Origin: an uncultured Flavobacteriales bacterium
Lineage (GTDB): Bacteria > Bacteroidota > Bacteroidia > Palsa-965
Reading direction: 5' to 3'
Length of the DNA stretch: 8,437 nucleotides
NCBI GenBank assembly: GCA_937974275.1
Contig: CALJIF010000125.1
Coordinates: 1-8,437 of the forward strand
Within the stretch, counting starts at the first letter, position 1. Each line of letters begins with the position of its first letter. The position numbers and the translations under genes are program-made. Below are positions 1 to 6,965 of the stretch, piece by piece. Below the pieces are notes generated by a model, which did not search any database, was not told where the DNA came from, and saw nothing but the letters and a program-made list of their open reading frames with translations.

Positions 1-438
1 TATGTTGTTGCACAAACTCAGGTGGTAACGAAACGCCCGTACACGATTCATTTGACGATGGATAAAATCATCGTGGGGAAAGATTCGGTGTTGTTTAAAG
101 GCAGCAAGAATATGGTGTTGGAAACGGACGGGAAATCGGACACGATCAGTTTAACAACAGTTGGCGGGAAAACCATCGGCATGTGTGTTCATATCACCAA
201 GGTGATGCAAAACAATAAGGTCGTGTATCCGATCAGTTATACGTTTTTCGAGAAGCAAAATAAAAAGTGGGTGGTGCTGAAGAAGTTTCAGGGCGCACAA
301 CGGTATCAGTTGCTGGAACGTCCGGAAGGATTAGGAAAGACGAAGCTGCGGAAATATGCGAACGAAGAATATCATTGCTATTTCGGGGAGCCGCAACAAT
401 TTGCTGCGTGGTTTAGAATGGATGTGTATAAAAATTAG
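1..438 (+). CDS. Hypothetical exported protein, 5' end missing
   Basis: The reading frame is open at the left edge and ends with TAG at 436-438, so the true start lies outside the window. The GTG at 22 could be read as a start. However, the upstream in-frame residues YVVAQTQ look like the end of a Bacteroidota signal peptide (cleavage after an A or before a Q), so I infer an exported protein whose signal peptide is mostly cut off. About 145 codons are visible. The protein is rich in Lys, Val and aromatics, with alternating beta-strand-like stretches (IIVGKDSVLFKG, NMVLET, TISLTTVGG, KWVVLKKF) and one Cys in each half. There are no membrane segments after the presumed signal and no catalytic motif. 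I do not recognise the family. It is convergent with the ATL gene at 797-1141, and its stop codon lies within the first unit of an 8-bp tandem repeat. Confidence 0.7.
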   Translation, partial: YVVAQTQVVTKRPYTIHLTMDKIIVGKDSVLFKGSKNMVLETDGKSDTISLTTVGGKTIGMCVHITKVMQNNKVVYPISYTFFEKQNKKWVVLKKFQGAQRYQLLERPEGLGKTKLRKYANEEYHCYFGEPQQFAAWFRMDVYKN

Positions 439-504
439 TGTGCTGGTGAGGTAGTGTATTGGTGAATTGGTGTGGTGGTGAGGTAGTGAATTAGTGAGGT
501 GGTT
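433..504. repeat. 8-bp tandem repeat, nine units
   Basis: Nine consecutive 8-base units keep exact phase from 433 to 504: AATTAGTG, TGCTGGTG, AGGTAGTG, TATTGGTG, AATTGGTG, TGGTGGTG, AGGTAGTG, AATTAGTG, AGGTGGTT. All but the last end in GTG, and the consensus is roughly WNKTRGTG. Two units (AATTAGTG and AGGTAGTG) occur twice exactly. The first unit contains the TAG stop codon of the upstream gene. Isolated units reappear near the ends of the neighbouring 149-bp duplication (AAGTGGTG at 638-645 and 787-794, AGGTAATG at 646-653). GTG-rich arrays of this kind are, from memory, common in Bacteroidota intergenic DNA. No function is assigned. Confidence 0.85.
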
Positions 505-505
505 A

Positions 506-645
506 GAAACATTGCTTTCCACTCCGCTCAATCAAATTGAAGATAGTGAGCGTAAAAATCAAAAGTGAACACTAAAACTTTACGTGAAATCTTTGTGACA
601 CTTCGAGCCTTGCTGTCTTTGTGGCCTCGAAAATAAAAAGTGGTG
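506..645. repeat. Tandem duplication, copy 1 (149-bp period)
   Basis: This 140-bp block recurs at 655-794 with a constant offset of 149 and only six substitutions (at 537, 549, 596, 604, 608 and 634), with no indels. It begins GAAACATTGCTTTCC and ends AAAAAGTGGTG. It contains two potential stem-loops, at 525-552 (CGCTCA/TGAGCG) and 602-631 (TTCGAG/CTCGAA, extendable by two GC pairs with one bulged C). It also has a CTTTACGTG...CTTTGTGACA...CTTTGTGGCC stretch resembling the CTTTGTG/CTTTGCG-rich repeats often seen between Bacteroidota genes. It has no coding potential on either strand that I find credible and no inverted termini of an insertion sequence. Confidence 0.9.
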
Positions 646-654
646 AGGTAATGG

Positions 655-794
655 GAAACATTGCTTTCCACTCCGCTCAATCAAAGTGAAGATAGTGGGC
701 GTAAAAATCAAAAGTGAACACTAAAACTTTACGTGAAATCTTTGCGACACTTTGAGTCTTGCTGTCTTTGTGGCCTCGAAAACAAAAAGTGGTG
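655..794. repeat. Tandem duplication, copy 2 (149-bp period)
   Basis: This is the second copy of the 506-645 block, 134/140 identical. It ends three bases before the stop codon of the minus-strand ATL gene. Its stem-loops lie at 674-701 and 751-780. All three substitutions that fall in the arms (698, 753, 757) keep pairing as G.U in a plus-strand transcript. The 9 bp between the copies (646-654) consist of one 8-bp GTG-type unit plus one G, which suggests the duplication arose between short GTG-rich repeats. Confidence 0.9.
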
Positions 795-796
795 CT

Positions 797-1141
797 CTAC
801 AATTTTAATTCTTCGTTAGGATCCCAAAAAACATTTTTAAAATTCTGGACTTTATCTTCGATAACGGTAATGCCTTCCTGCTCCAATAATTCCTGCATAA
901 GTGAAGGCGTTGCGAAATGTGCTTTACCCGTCAGCAAACCGTTACGATTTACCACCCGATGTGCAGGAACAGGAGAATGATGATGATGTGAATGATTCAT
1001 GGCCCAGCCTACCATGCGGGAAGAACCTTTAGCTCCTAAATAATTGGCAATGGCACCGTACGATGTGACACGACCGTAAGGAATGAGTCGCACTACTTCG
1101 TACACCATGTAGAAAAAATCGCTATCCGGTTTGCCTTGCAT
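797..1141 (-). CDS. Alkyltransferase-like (ATL) DNA-damage recognition protein
   Basis: This 114-residue protein consists only of the DNA-binding domain of the O6-methylguanine-DNA methyltransferase family (VYEVVRLIPYGRVTSYGAIA at 14-31, GSSRMVGWAM with the base-flipping arginine near 42). The catalytic PCHR motif reads P59-A60-H61-R62, so the alkyl-accepting Cys is Ala. Known ATL proteins lack this Cys, do not repair by themselves, bind O6-alkylguanine and hand it to nucleotide excision repair; that role is inferred here. Just before the motif is an unusual natural histidine cluster, H50-S-H52-H53-H54-H55. The start is ATG at 1141, with an internal ATG at codon 12 as the alternative. It begins 33 bp after the TolC gene on the same strand, so it may be the last gene of the export operon. 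Confidence 0.88.
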   Translation of the reverse strand: MQGKPDSDFFYMVYEVVRLIPYGRVTSYGAIANYLGAKGSSRMVGWAMNHSHHHHSPVPAHRVVNRNGLLTGKAHFATPSLMQELLEQEGITVIEDKVQNFKNVFWDPNEELKL

Positions 1142-1174
1142 ACAGTAGCGGTAAGTTACGAATTAATCCGCAAC

Positions 1175-2608
1175 TTATTGCACCGGCATTTGCCCTGCGC
1201 TCCAGTACAACTCGGCTTTTACCTTCGCGTACTTGGCGTACAATTCCGCCAACTTAATCTGCGCATTGATCAACGCTACTTCACGCGTATTCACGAGGAA
1301 GAACGAACTTTCACCTGCAAAAAAGCGCGTCTGTTCGGCATCACGCAACAATCGGGCATTTACAACCTGTTGTTCCTGAATTTTAATTTGTTCTTCCAAC
1401 GCAATCCAGTTCTGATAATTCCCTTCGATGGAAGCACGAATAAAGCGTTCCTGATTTTGACGCTCCAAAACCAGTTGTTCCTGCTTCACTTCTACCAAAC
1501 GAATTTTACCTCGTGTTTCCCGCAACAGCAACGGATAACTGAAGGACACGCCCATTTTATAATTATTACTGAAATAATCATAATCACCTGCTTCCGAAAA
1601 ATCGGCAACGGTTCGCGTCAGAATGTTGTAATTCGCATACAACTTCGGTTTCAACTTATCGCGTTGATAACGTTCTTCAATTTGCAGTTGCTCTTGCTTC
1701 ACATCGATCTTTACAAGATCGGGATGGTACAATTGCGCGGAATCCGACAACTGTCTGACCTGCGCCAAGGTAATCGGAGCAATGATATTAGCCGGCAACT
1801 GCGGCACGATAGACTCCGTTAACTCATAAGGTGTTGTATCATCTCTCCACAAATGCACACCGGCCATCCACATGGCAGCCTGATAATCCGCGTACGCTTG
1901 TCGTCTTGCATTATCACGATCCTGAACGGCAATCAATGCTTCTACGGTATCAATAGTTGGCAAATCGCCCAGCAACGCGCGAGCTTTTACCGCCTGAAAA
2001 CGATCTGCAGCCAAACGATAACCTTCCTCGAGTTGTACGTACCGGCTGTATTGAAAATACCAATCCCAATAATCTTTCGCAGCTTGCAATACTACTTTGT
2101 TAATGATACTTACGCGTTCCGCTTCCGCCAGTGAAGGCATTAACTGCGCCTGTTTAATGGCATTGCGTCGTTCATCAATAAATAATCCTTGACCCAACGG
2201 AACAGATACACCGAGGTACCACAAACCACCGTTAGGTGTGGCCACTTCCGGATTGACATATTGCCCCGTATTGCGCTCTAAGCCGGCTTTCACATCAACA
2301 CCTACCCATGTTGGAACGGTAAGCGTGTTGTCCCAAAGCTGATAATAATCCGTACCCGAAAAGGTTTTACCGTTATAATTCACGGTAGCTTTCGGATCGA
2401 GCATCCCTTTCGCCAAACGAATTTCCGCTTTGGCGGCAACGCTTAACAACTGCGCTTGTCGCACCACAGGATGTCGCTGCACCACCATATTGAAGTAGTC
2501 GGTTGGCGCCATGGGCACAATCGTATCCGAAGACTTGCGCAAGGTAGTTTGCGCAGTTACTGCGGCACTAAAAAGTGCAATTATTATAATTAAACTACTT
2601 CGTAGCAT
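1175..2608 (-). CDS. TolC-family outer-membrane efflux channel
   Basis: This 477-residue protein is probably the outer-membrane exit duct of the tripartite exporter encoded with it. A signal peptide is clear: Met-Leu-Arg, then the hydrophobic run SLIIIIALFSAAV, ending T-A-Q around residue 20. The mature part has the TolC/OEP layout: two related halves of long amphipathic helices (about residues 35-65, 150-250, 290-330 and 370-477) rich in Gln, Ala and Arg, with strand-forming aromatic segments between (such as NYNGKTFSGTDYY and LYANYNIL). The length fits the family (about 420-500). I chose ATG at 2608 because it starts the signal peptide directly. An in-frame ATG at 2653 would add 15 Lys-rich residues and deepen the overlap. 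From 2608 it overlaps the adaptor gene by 14 bp, suggesting translational coupling. Confidence 0.9.
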   Translation of the reverse strand: MLRSSLIIIIALFSAAVTAQTTLRKSSDTIVPMAPTDYFNMVVQRHPVVRQAQLLSVAAKAEIRLAKGMLDPKATVNYNGKTFSGTDYYQLWDNTLTVPTWVGVDVKAGLERNTGQYVNPEVATPNGGLWYLGVSVPLGQGLFIDERRNAIKQAQLMPSLAEAERVSIINKVVLQAAKDYWDWYFQYSRYVQLEEGYRLAADRFQAVKARALLGDLPTIDTVEALIAVQDRDNARRQAYADYQAAMWMAGVHLWRDDTTPYELTESIVPQLPANIIAPITLAQVRQLSDSAQLYHPDLVKIDVKQEQLQIEERYQRDKLKPKLYANYNILTRTVADFSEAGDYDYFSNNYKMGVSFSYPLLLRETRGKIRLVEVKQEQLVLERQNQERFIRASIEGNYQNWIALEEQIKIQEQQVVNARLLRDAEQTRFFAGESSFFLVNTREVALINAQIKLAELYAKYAKVKAELYWSAGQMPVQ

Positions 2609-3968
2609 CTTTTGCTTTTTTATAATCTTCTTTCGCTTCTTCGCGCAAATCACCCATATAATCAGGTGGGAAGCCGTTCATCTGACGCCACAATTCGTAC
2701 CATATCGGAACATTCTTCAGCATTGCCCATCCGTACACGCCGGAACCTACACGCAATTGTTTCGGCCACGGCTCGTCTTCCGGATCGGGAATTACCAATA
2801 TTCTGTACTTCCCTTGCGTATCGATATAATCGATTACCGCTACAACACCACCAAACGTTCCAAAACTATAATTCGGCCATCCCGAGAATACCAAAGCCGG
2901 CCATCCGTCAAATTGCAAACGCACTTTGCGTCCTTTATCCAACAACACAATGTCCATAGGATCTACGTACAGCTCTACCGCAAGATTCGGCTTTGCAGGC
3001 ATAATGGTTGCAATAACCTCACCTTCTACAACGTTCTCTCCCACACCTTGCTTTTTAGCTTGAACTACGTATCCGTCTTGCGGAGCAGTGACATAATAAA
3101 AGCCTTGTCGAATGCGCAAATTCATGTATTCGTTGTTCATCTTGGCTACTTCTCCATCGGTTTCATACAAATACGAAAGTGCAGAGTTCATATCCGATTC
3201 CGACTTGGAAATTTTGTCGATATAGTCGGCTTCAATGGAACTGACCTCTATGTTTGCGTTAATCACTTCATTACGTGAAGCCAACAATTTATTTTCCGCC
3301 GAAATTCGTTTCGCATTAGCCTCCTGAACCTTCAAACGACGACGTTCTAGATCGGTCAGTGAAATTAAACCTTTCACAAACATGGAATCGGCACGTTTCA
3401 ACTGCACCACGGCAATATCGTAATCAGTCATACTGGCAATTACATCGATACTATCCGCGGTTACTTTATACTGTGCCTGCTTGATTTTGTTGTTGGCTTT
3501 TTGCAAACTCAACTGCAATCCTTCCTGCAATGCGCGAATTTGAGTATTTAACGCCACGACTTTACTGCTGTAAGAACCTTGCGATTCCTTCTTCGCATTA
3601 ATCTGCTCTTGCATTCGGGCCAATAAATTGGTGTCGAGGAATTTCTCTTTCACTTCCGAAAGACGCGCAATGGTATCGCCTTTTTTCACAAACTGACCTT
3701 CCTGCACGTTCCATTCTTCAATTCGTCCGGCAATGATGGATTGTAATTCCTGAGGACGATCCTGTAATTTGTACGTGGTCATCTTGCCGTACGAATGGAT
3801 ATTTTGAGTCCACGGCAGAAACATGGTCAACACAATAATTCCAAAGATAGTTGCGCACCAGCGAGCTACCATTTTCGGGAAACGGGTGTCACGTACTAAG
3901 GCCGCCGATTTGAATTTCGGGTTGCTTAAGACACGTTCTCCGTGTTCAAATTCGTTTTGTGTTTTCAT
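2595..3968 (-). CDS. HlyD-family periplasmic adaptor (membrane fusion protein)
   Basis: This 457-residue adaptor should link the inner-membrane ABC exporter to the TolC channel. In order: a short cytoplasmic N-terminus, one membrane anchor at about 37-52 (CATIFGIIVLTMFLPW), a first lipoyl half-motif at 75-103 (SIIAGRIEEWNVQEGQFVKKGDTIARL), and a long coiled-coil hairpin at about 110-285. The second lipoyl half is at 290-324 (YYVTAPQDGYVVQAKKQGVGENVVEGEVIA), followed by a beta-barrel and membrane-proximal part (VELYVDPMDIVLLDKGRKVRLQFDGWPAL onward). The C-terminal ~40 residues are charged (EEAKEDYKKAKDATK). The start ATG at 3968 overlaps the TGA of the ABC gene as ATGA, a classic coupling arrangement, and the stop lies inside the TolC gene start region. 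The substrate cannot be read from the adaptor. Confidence 0.92.
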   Translation of the reverse strand: MKTQNEFEHGERVLSNPKFKSAALVRDTRFPKMVARWCATIFGIIVLTMFLPWTQNIHSYGKMTTYKLQDRPQELQSIIAGRIEEWNVQEGQFVKKGDTIARLSEVKEKFLDTNLLARMQEQINAKKESQGSYSSKVVALNTQIRALQEGLQLSLQKANNKIKQAQYKVTADSIDVIASMTDYDIAVVQLKRADSMFVKGLISLTDLERRRLKVQEANAKRISAENKLLASRNEVINANIEVSSIEADYIDKISKSESDMNSALSYLYETDGEVAKMNNEYMNLRIRQGFYYVTAPQDGYVVQAKKQGVGENVVEGEVIATIMPAKPNLAVELYVDPMDIVLLDKGRKVRLQFDGWPALVFSGWPNYSFGTFGGVVAVIDYIDTQGKYRILVIPDPEDEPWPKQLRVGSGVYGWAMLKNVPIWYELWRQMNGFPPDYMGDLREEAKEDYKKAKDATK

Positions 3969-6175
3969 CGTGAAAAGAATAATTCGTTAAAGTCCACTGA
4001 CTTTTTAATTTCTTCCATAGAACCATCGGCATGGATTTGACCGTCTTTCAACAACACAATACGCCCCATCTCCGCCATGATCAACGGATCGTTCGACACC
4101 ACTACAACAGTCCATTTGTGTTCCTTGCCCAACAAATATTTCATGATATCCTGTTTGTGTTTGGTCTCTACACCCATCAGGAAATCATCCAACAACAACA
4201 AACGCGGTTCACCTACAATAGCACGAGCGATAATTACTTTACGTGCAATTGTTCCCGGCACACGCATACCACCGCCAACCATTCGGGAAGTTAATCCTTG
4301 AGGCAGTTGTTGTACATATTCCGTTAAACCAACCGCATCCAGTGCGCGTACTACTTCTTCAACCTTAATTCCGCGTCGCCCGATGGTTACGTTTTCTAAA
4401 AGTGTACCATCAAACAATTCTTCTTGCGAAACATAATCACCGATGTGTATTAACAAACTGTCTCGTTCAATATCCGAAAGCGGAATATTGTCGTACGTGA
4501 TAGAACCTTCGTAATTGCCCAACATGCCCAACATGATATTGACCAAAGAGGTTTTCCCCGATCCGTTAAATCCGCTGATACAAACGTGTTCGCCCGGTTT
4601 GATCTCGAGATTAATACCGTTCATGGTGTACTCTTTCCGATCCGGGAATCGGTATTTCAAATCCGTAATTTTTACTTGCAACCCTTTATCCGAACTAGGA
4701 ATCGGAATAGTACCGCTTGACTCAATCGGCAAATTGGTGACGTGTGAAATCTTGTCGATACTCGTCAATACATCGTACACGGTGTCCAGTTTCAGAATCA
4801 GTTTTTCAACGGCGCCCATCAACAAGATGATCACAATTTCAGAAGCGATAAACTGTCCGAGATTGATTTCCTTTTGCACGATCAAGATACATCCGGCAAC
4901 GAGTAAGCCACCTGTTACAATAGTTTTGAATAGCACGAACGCAACGTACTGGCCCGCCAATACTTTGAAATGCTTGCCACGTGCATATAAATAGTTACTC
5001 AACAATTGATCGGTTCGCTGCAACGGCAATGTATTATCACCGGCTAATTTGAATGTCGTCATGCTACCTGCCAACACTTCCAGCCAATTCGCAATTTTGT
5101 ATTTGTATTTCGACTCCTTCAAACTTGTCGCTAATCCTCGCGGTCCTGTAAGTCGCAATACGACAAACAAGGCGCCGATAAGAATCAAACCTAAAATGAT
5201 AAACATAGGGTGATACAGCGACAATAAAATCAAGCCGAATACAATTTGCAAGGCCGCTGCGGAAAACTCCAACAAAATAGTAGCGGTTCCTTTTTGTAAC
5301 GTCACAATATCAAAGAAGCGATTCACCAATTCGGGTGGATATTCCTTTAATACAGATTCCAGTTTTACGCGCGGAATGCGGAATGCAAATTCGAAAGCGG
5401 TTTTCGAAAACAAGCGTTGCTGAATATGTTCTGCGAGATACAGCTGCATAATTTGCATAGCACCGCTGATGAGCAAGCCCAACACGATGAACACGATCAA
5501 TACCACAACGGATGTTGCAATACGACCGCTTGATACGAAGCTGACGATACTTTGTACACCGAGCGGTAGTGATAAACTGATCAGTCCTGCGATGACTGCA
5601 TAAACAATGACATAGCCGATTTCTTTTCGCTCGTGTCGCAGTAATTGAGAGAATTTTCGCAGTAACGGAAAACGCTGTGCTTCGTCCGTAGGTTGACCGC
5701 TCTCATCGTATGACGAGAAAATCGGCTTATTGGGTACGATAGTAATGATGGGCGTATATAATTCATTGCCGTCTTTTTCGATGGTGCACAGATCGCGAAG
5801 AAATTCGGCGTTAGCCTCAAATTTTGAAGTAACGTTAATGTCGCTATCCATGGAACAATGCACGGGCTCCAAAGGATCCAATCCCGGACCGATAACAACA
5901 GGAACATGTTTTCCATTTTTAAACGTGATTACCACAAATGGGAAACGTGCATTGGCTGCGTAGTTGCTGAGCTCATCCACACGGATATCATCACGCACGA
6001 CCACTAATTCGTAACGCGCACCAATACGAGCAAAAGCTCGAACGGCCTCGTCAACCGTCGCGCACGGGAAGGCCGGTTGTAACGGATCGGAATCGTGCAA
6101 TAAATATTCCGATGGTTCAATATTATATGCGCGAAGCATATACTCGAACGACTGCTTTATAGATTTAGTGAGCAT
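3965..6175 (-). CDS. ABC exporter (fused membrane and ATPase domains) with degenerate ATPase motifs
   Basis: This 736-residue half-transporter is expected to dimerise in the inner membrane. Residues 1-180 form a soluble N-terminal domain where C39 peptidase or C39-like domains sit in bacteriocin and RTX exporters. It has an FPFVVITFKNGKHVPVVIG stretch (79-97) recalling the His-containing part of that fold, but no catalytic Cys motif near its start. Six hydrophobic segments follow (about 188-211, 222-243, 307-322, 323-341, 411-433, 442-461). The ATPase has a normal Walker A (G535-F-N-G-S-G-K-T) and Q-loop Q584. The signature is V633-GGGM instead of LSGGQ, Walker B is LLLLD663-D664 with Asp for the catalytic Glu, the D-loop is MGVE, and the H-loop His is Asn695. 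The frame is intact, so these are not decay. It starts 2 bp after the TetR-type gene and overlaps the HlyD gene by 4 bp. Substrate unknown. Confidence 0.9.
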   Translation of the reverse strand: MLTKSIKQSFEYMLRAYNIEPSEYLLHDSDPLQPAFPCATVDEAVRAFARIGARYELVVVRDDIRVDELSNYAANARFPFVVITFKNGKHVPVVIGPGLDPLEPVHCSMDSDINVTSKFEANAEFLRDLCTIEKDGNELYTPIITIVPNKPIFSSYDESGQPTDEAQRFPLLRKFSQLLRHERKEIGYVIVYAVIAGLISLSLPLGVQSIVSFVSSGRIATSVVVLIVFIVLGLLISGAMQIMQLYLAEHIQQRLFSKTAFEFAFRIPRVKLESVLKEYPPELVNRFFDIVTLQKGTATILLEFSAAALQIVFGLILLSLYHPMFIILGLILIGALFVVLRLTGPRGLATSLKESKYKYKIANWLEVLAGSMTTFKLAGDNTLPLQRTDQLLSNYLYARGKHFKVLAGQYVAFVLFKTIVTGGLLVAGCILIVQKEINLGQFIASEIVIILLMGAVEKLILKLDTVYDVLTSIDKISHVTNLPIESSGTIPIPSSDKGLQVKITDLKYRFPDRKEYTMNGINLEIKPGEHVCISGFNGSGKTSLVNIMLGMLGNYEGSITYDNIPLSDIERDSLLIHIGDYVSQEELFDGTLLENVTIGRRGIKVEEVVRALDAVGLTEYVQQLPQGLTSRMVGGGMRVPGTIARKVIIARAIVGEPRLLLLDDFLMGVETKHKQDIMKYLLGKEHKWTVVVVSNDPLIMAEMGRIVLLKDGQIHADGSMEEIKKSVDFNELFFSR

Positions 6176-6177
6176 AA

Positions 6178-6927
6178 TTAACGGCGGTGATTAGCAGTTG
6201 CTGAATTAATAATATGCTCAAGAAAAGCCTGAGCGTCTTGCTCCATCTTATCCGAAACTTGAATGTCCGTTAATGAAGGAAGGTGATGTGCGAAATAGAG
6301 TTGGCGCGTTGATTCATCGACAACCATTGCTGCAAGGGAATTACAATACGGATAATTCGGGGCGTAATCTGCAATAGCCTTAGCAACCGTTTTCACAAAT
6401 GATTTGTAATGTTTGAAAAAGCCGTCGTTGTTTTGTGCATCAACTTGTTTGGTAAGATACACTTTGTTGAACTCATTCATTACAATTGATTTCAATCGCA
6501 CTTCGTCTAACAATGAAATGGTGAAAGGGCCGGATGACTCCTGTTTACACATCACGGCAACAATGGTTTTTAAACGGTCGGCCGGTTTTGAGATGTTATT
6601 CGTCCTGAACAACACGAGATACTCCAACCACAACCAATACCAGGACAACAGATAGATGAGCAAGTTGTGCTTGTTTTCAAAATATCTGTAGATAGATGCT
6701 TCCGTAGATTGAATTGCCTGAGCCAATTTTGCAAACGTAAATTCTTCAAAGCCCAGATTATCAATCATGATTACTGCATGCTGAAGTATTTTACGTCCCA
6801 ATTCGGTTTCCTGCGGATCGCGTAAGAACAACTTGTCATTTACTACAACACGAATAAATTGACTACCGCTGAGTTCCTCAGAGTGATCTGTGTTGACCTT
6901 TCGGTTTGATTTTGCTTTTTGCGCCAT
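6178..6927 (-). CDS. TetR/AcrR-type transcriptional regulator
   Basis: This is a 249-residue regulator heading the export operon. After a charged N-terminal extension of about 40 residues comes the TetR DNA-binding domain at about 43-90. The helix-turn-helix FTFAKLAQAIQSTEASIYRYFENK (63-86) ends in the family's typical S-x-Y-x-Y/H-F-x-x-K pattern. The C-terminal ~160 residues are helical and presumably bind a ligand and dimerise. They begin with an aromatic-rich segment (YLLSWYWLWLEYLVLF). I chose ATG at 6927. The in-frame ATG at 7017 would add 30 residues lacking regulator character, and the candidate operator and -7 element lie inside that stretch. Only 2 bp separate its stop from the ABC exporter start. 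By analogy with other TetR-controlled exporters it probably represses its own operon until a ligand binds, though activators exist in the family. Confidence 0.87.
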   Translation of the reverse strand: MAQKAKSNRKVNTDHSEELSGSQFIRVVVNDKLFLRDPQETELGRKILQHAVIMIDNLGFEEFTFAKLAQAIQSTEASIYRYFENKHNLLIYLLSWYWLWLEYLVLFRTNNISKPADRLKTIVAVMCKQESSGPFTISLLDEVRLKSIVMNEFNKVYLTKQVDAQNNDGFFKHYKSFVKTVAKAIADYAPNYPYCNSLAAMVVDESTRQLYFAHHLPSLTDIQVSDKMEQDAQAFLEHIINSATANHRR

Positions 6928-6944
6928 AGCCTTAATTCCGGATG

Positions 6945-6952
6945 CAAAAATA
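6945..6952 (-). promoter_or_regulatory. Candidate -7 promoter element of the export operon
   Basis: On the minus strand this reads TATTTTTG, an exact match to the Bacteroidota -7 consensus TAnnTTTG, 17 bp upstream of the chosen regulator start. No convincing TTG -33 element is seen at the usual spacing of about 19 bp. That position falls in the palindrome at 6966-6988. Confidence 0.45.
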
Positions 6953-6965
6953 GAACAACTTACAC

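Noticed and set aside
331..531. 66-codon minus-strand frame over the GTG repeats
   Set aside because: It is His/Ser/Thr-rich because it reads the 8-bp repeat in reverse, and it overlaps the end of the left-hand gene.
506..794. CRISPR array or insertion sequence
   Set aside because: There are only two long direct copies separated by 9 bp, with no spacers, no transposase frame and no terminal inverted repeats.
797..1141. Active O6-methylguanine-DNA methyltransferase (Ogt)
   Set aside because: The acceptor Cys of PCHR is Ala and the N-terminal domain of full enzymes is absent.
1136..1822. 228-codon plus-strand open frame
   Set aside because: It is antisense to the TolC-family gene, which has a signal peptide and family features. 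The antisense product is low-complexity and matches nothing I recognise.
2609..2653. Upstream ATG for the TolC gene, adding 15 residues
   Set aside because: The extension is Lys-rich and would push the signal peptide away from the N-terminus; ATG at 2608 gives a textbook signal peptide.
2511..3278. 255-codon plus-strand open frame
   Set aside because: It is antisense to the HlyD adaptor and the TolC start. The composition is that of a shadow frame with no domain.
5636..6175. Active C39 bacteriocin-processing peptidase domain
   Set aside because: No catalytic Cys motif is found near the N-terminus, and no double-glycine leader peptide is visible in the window.
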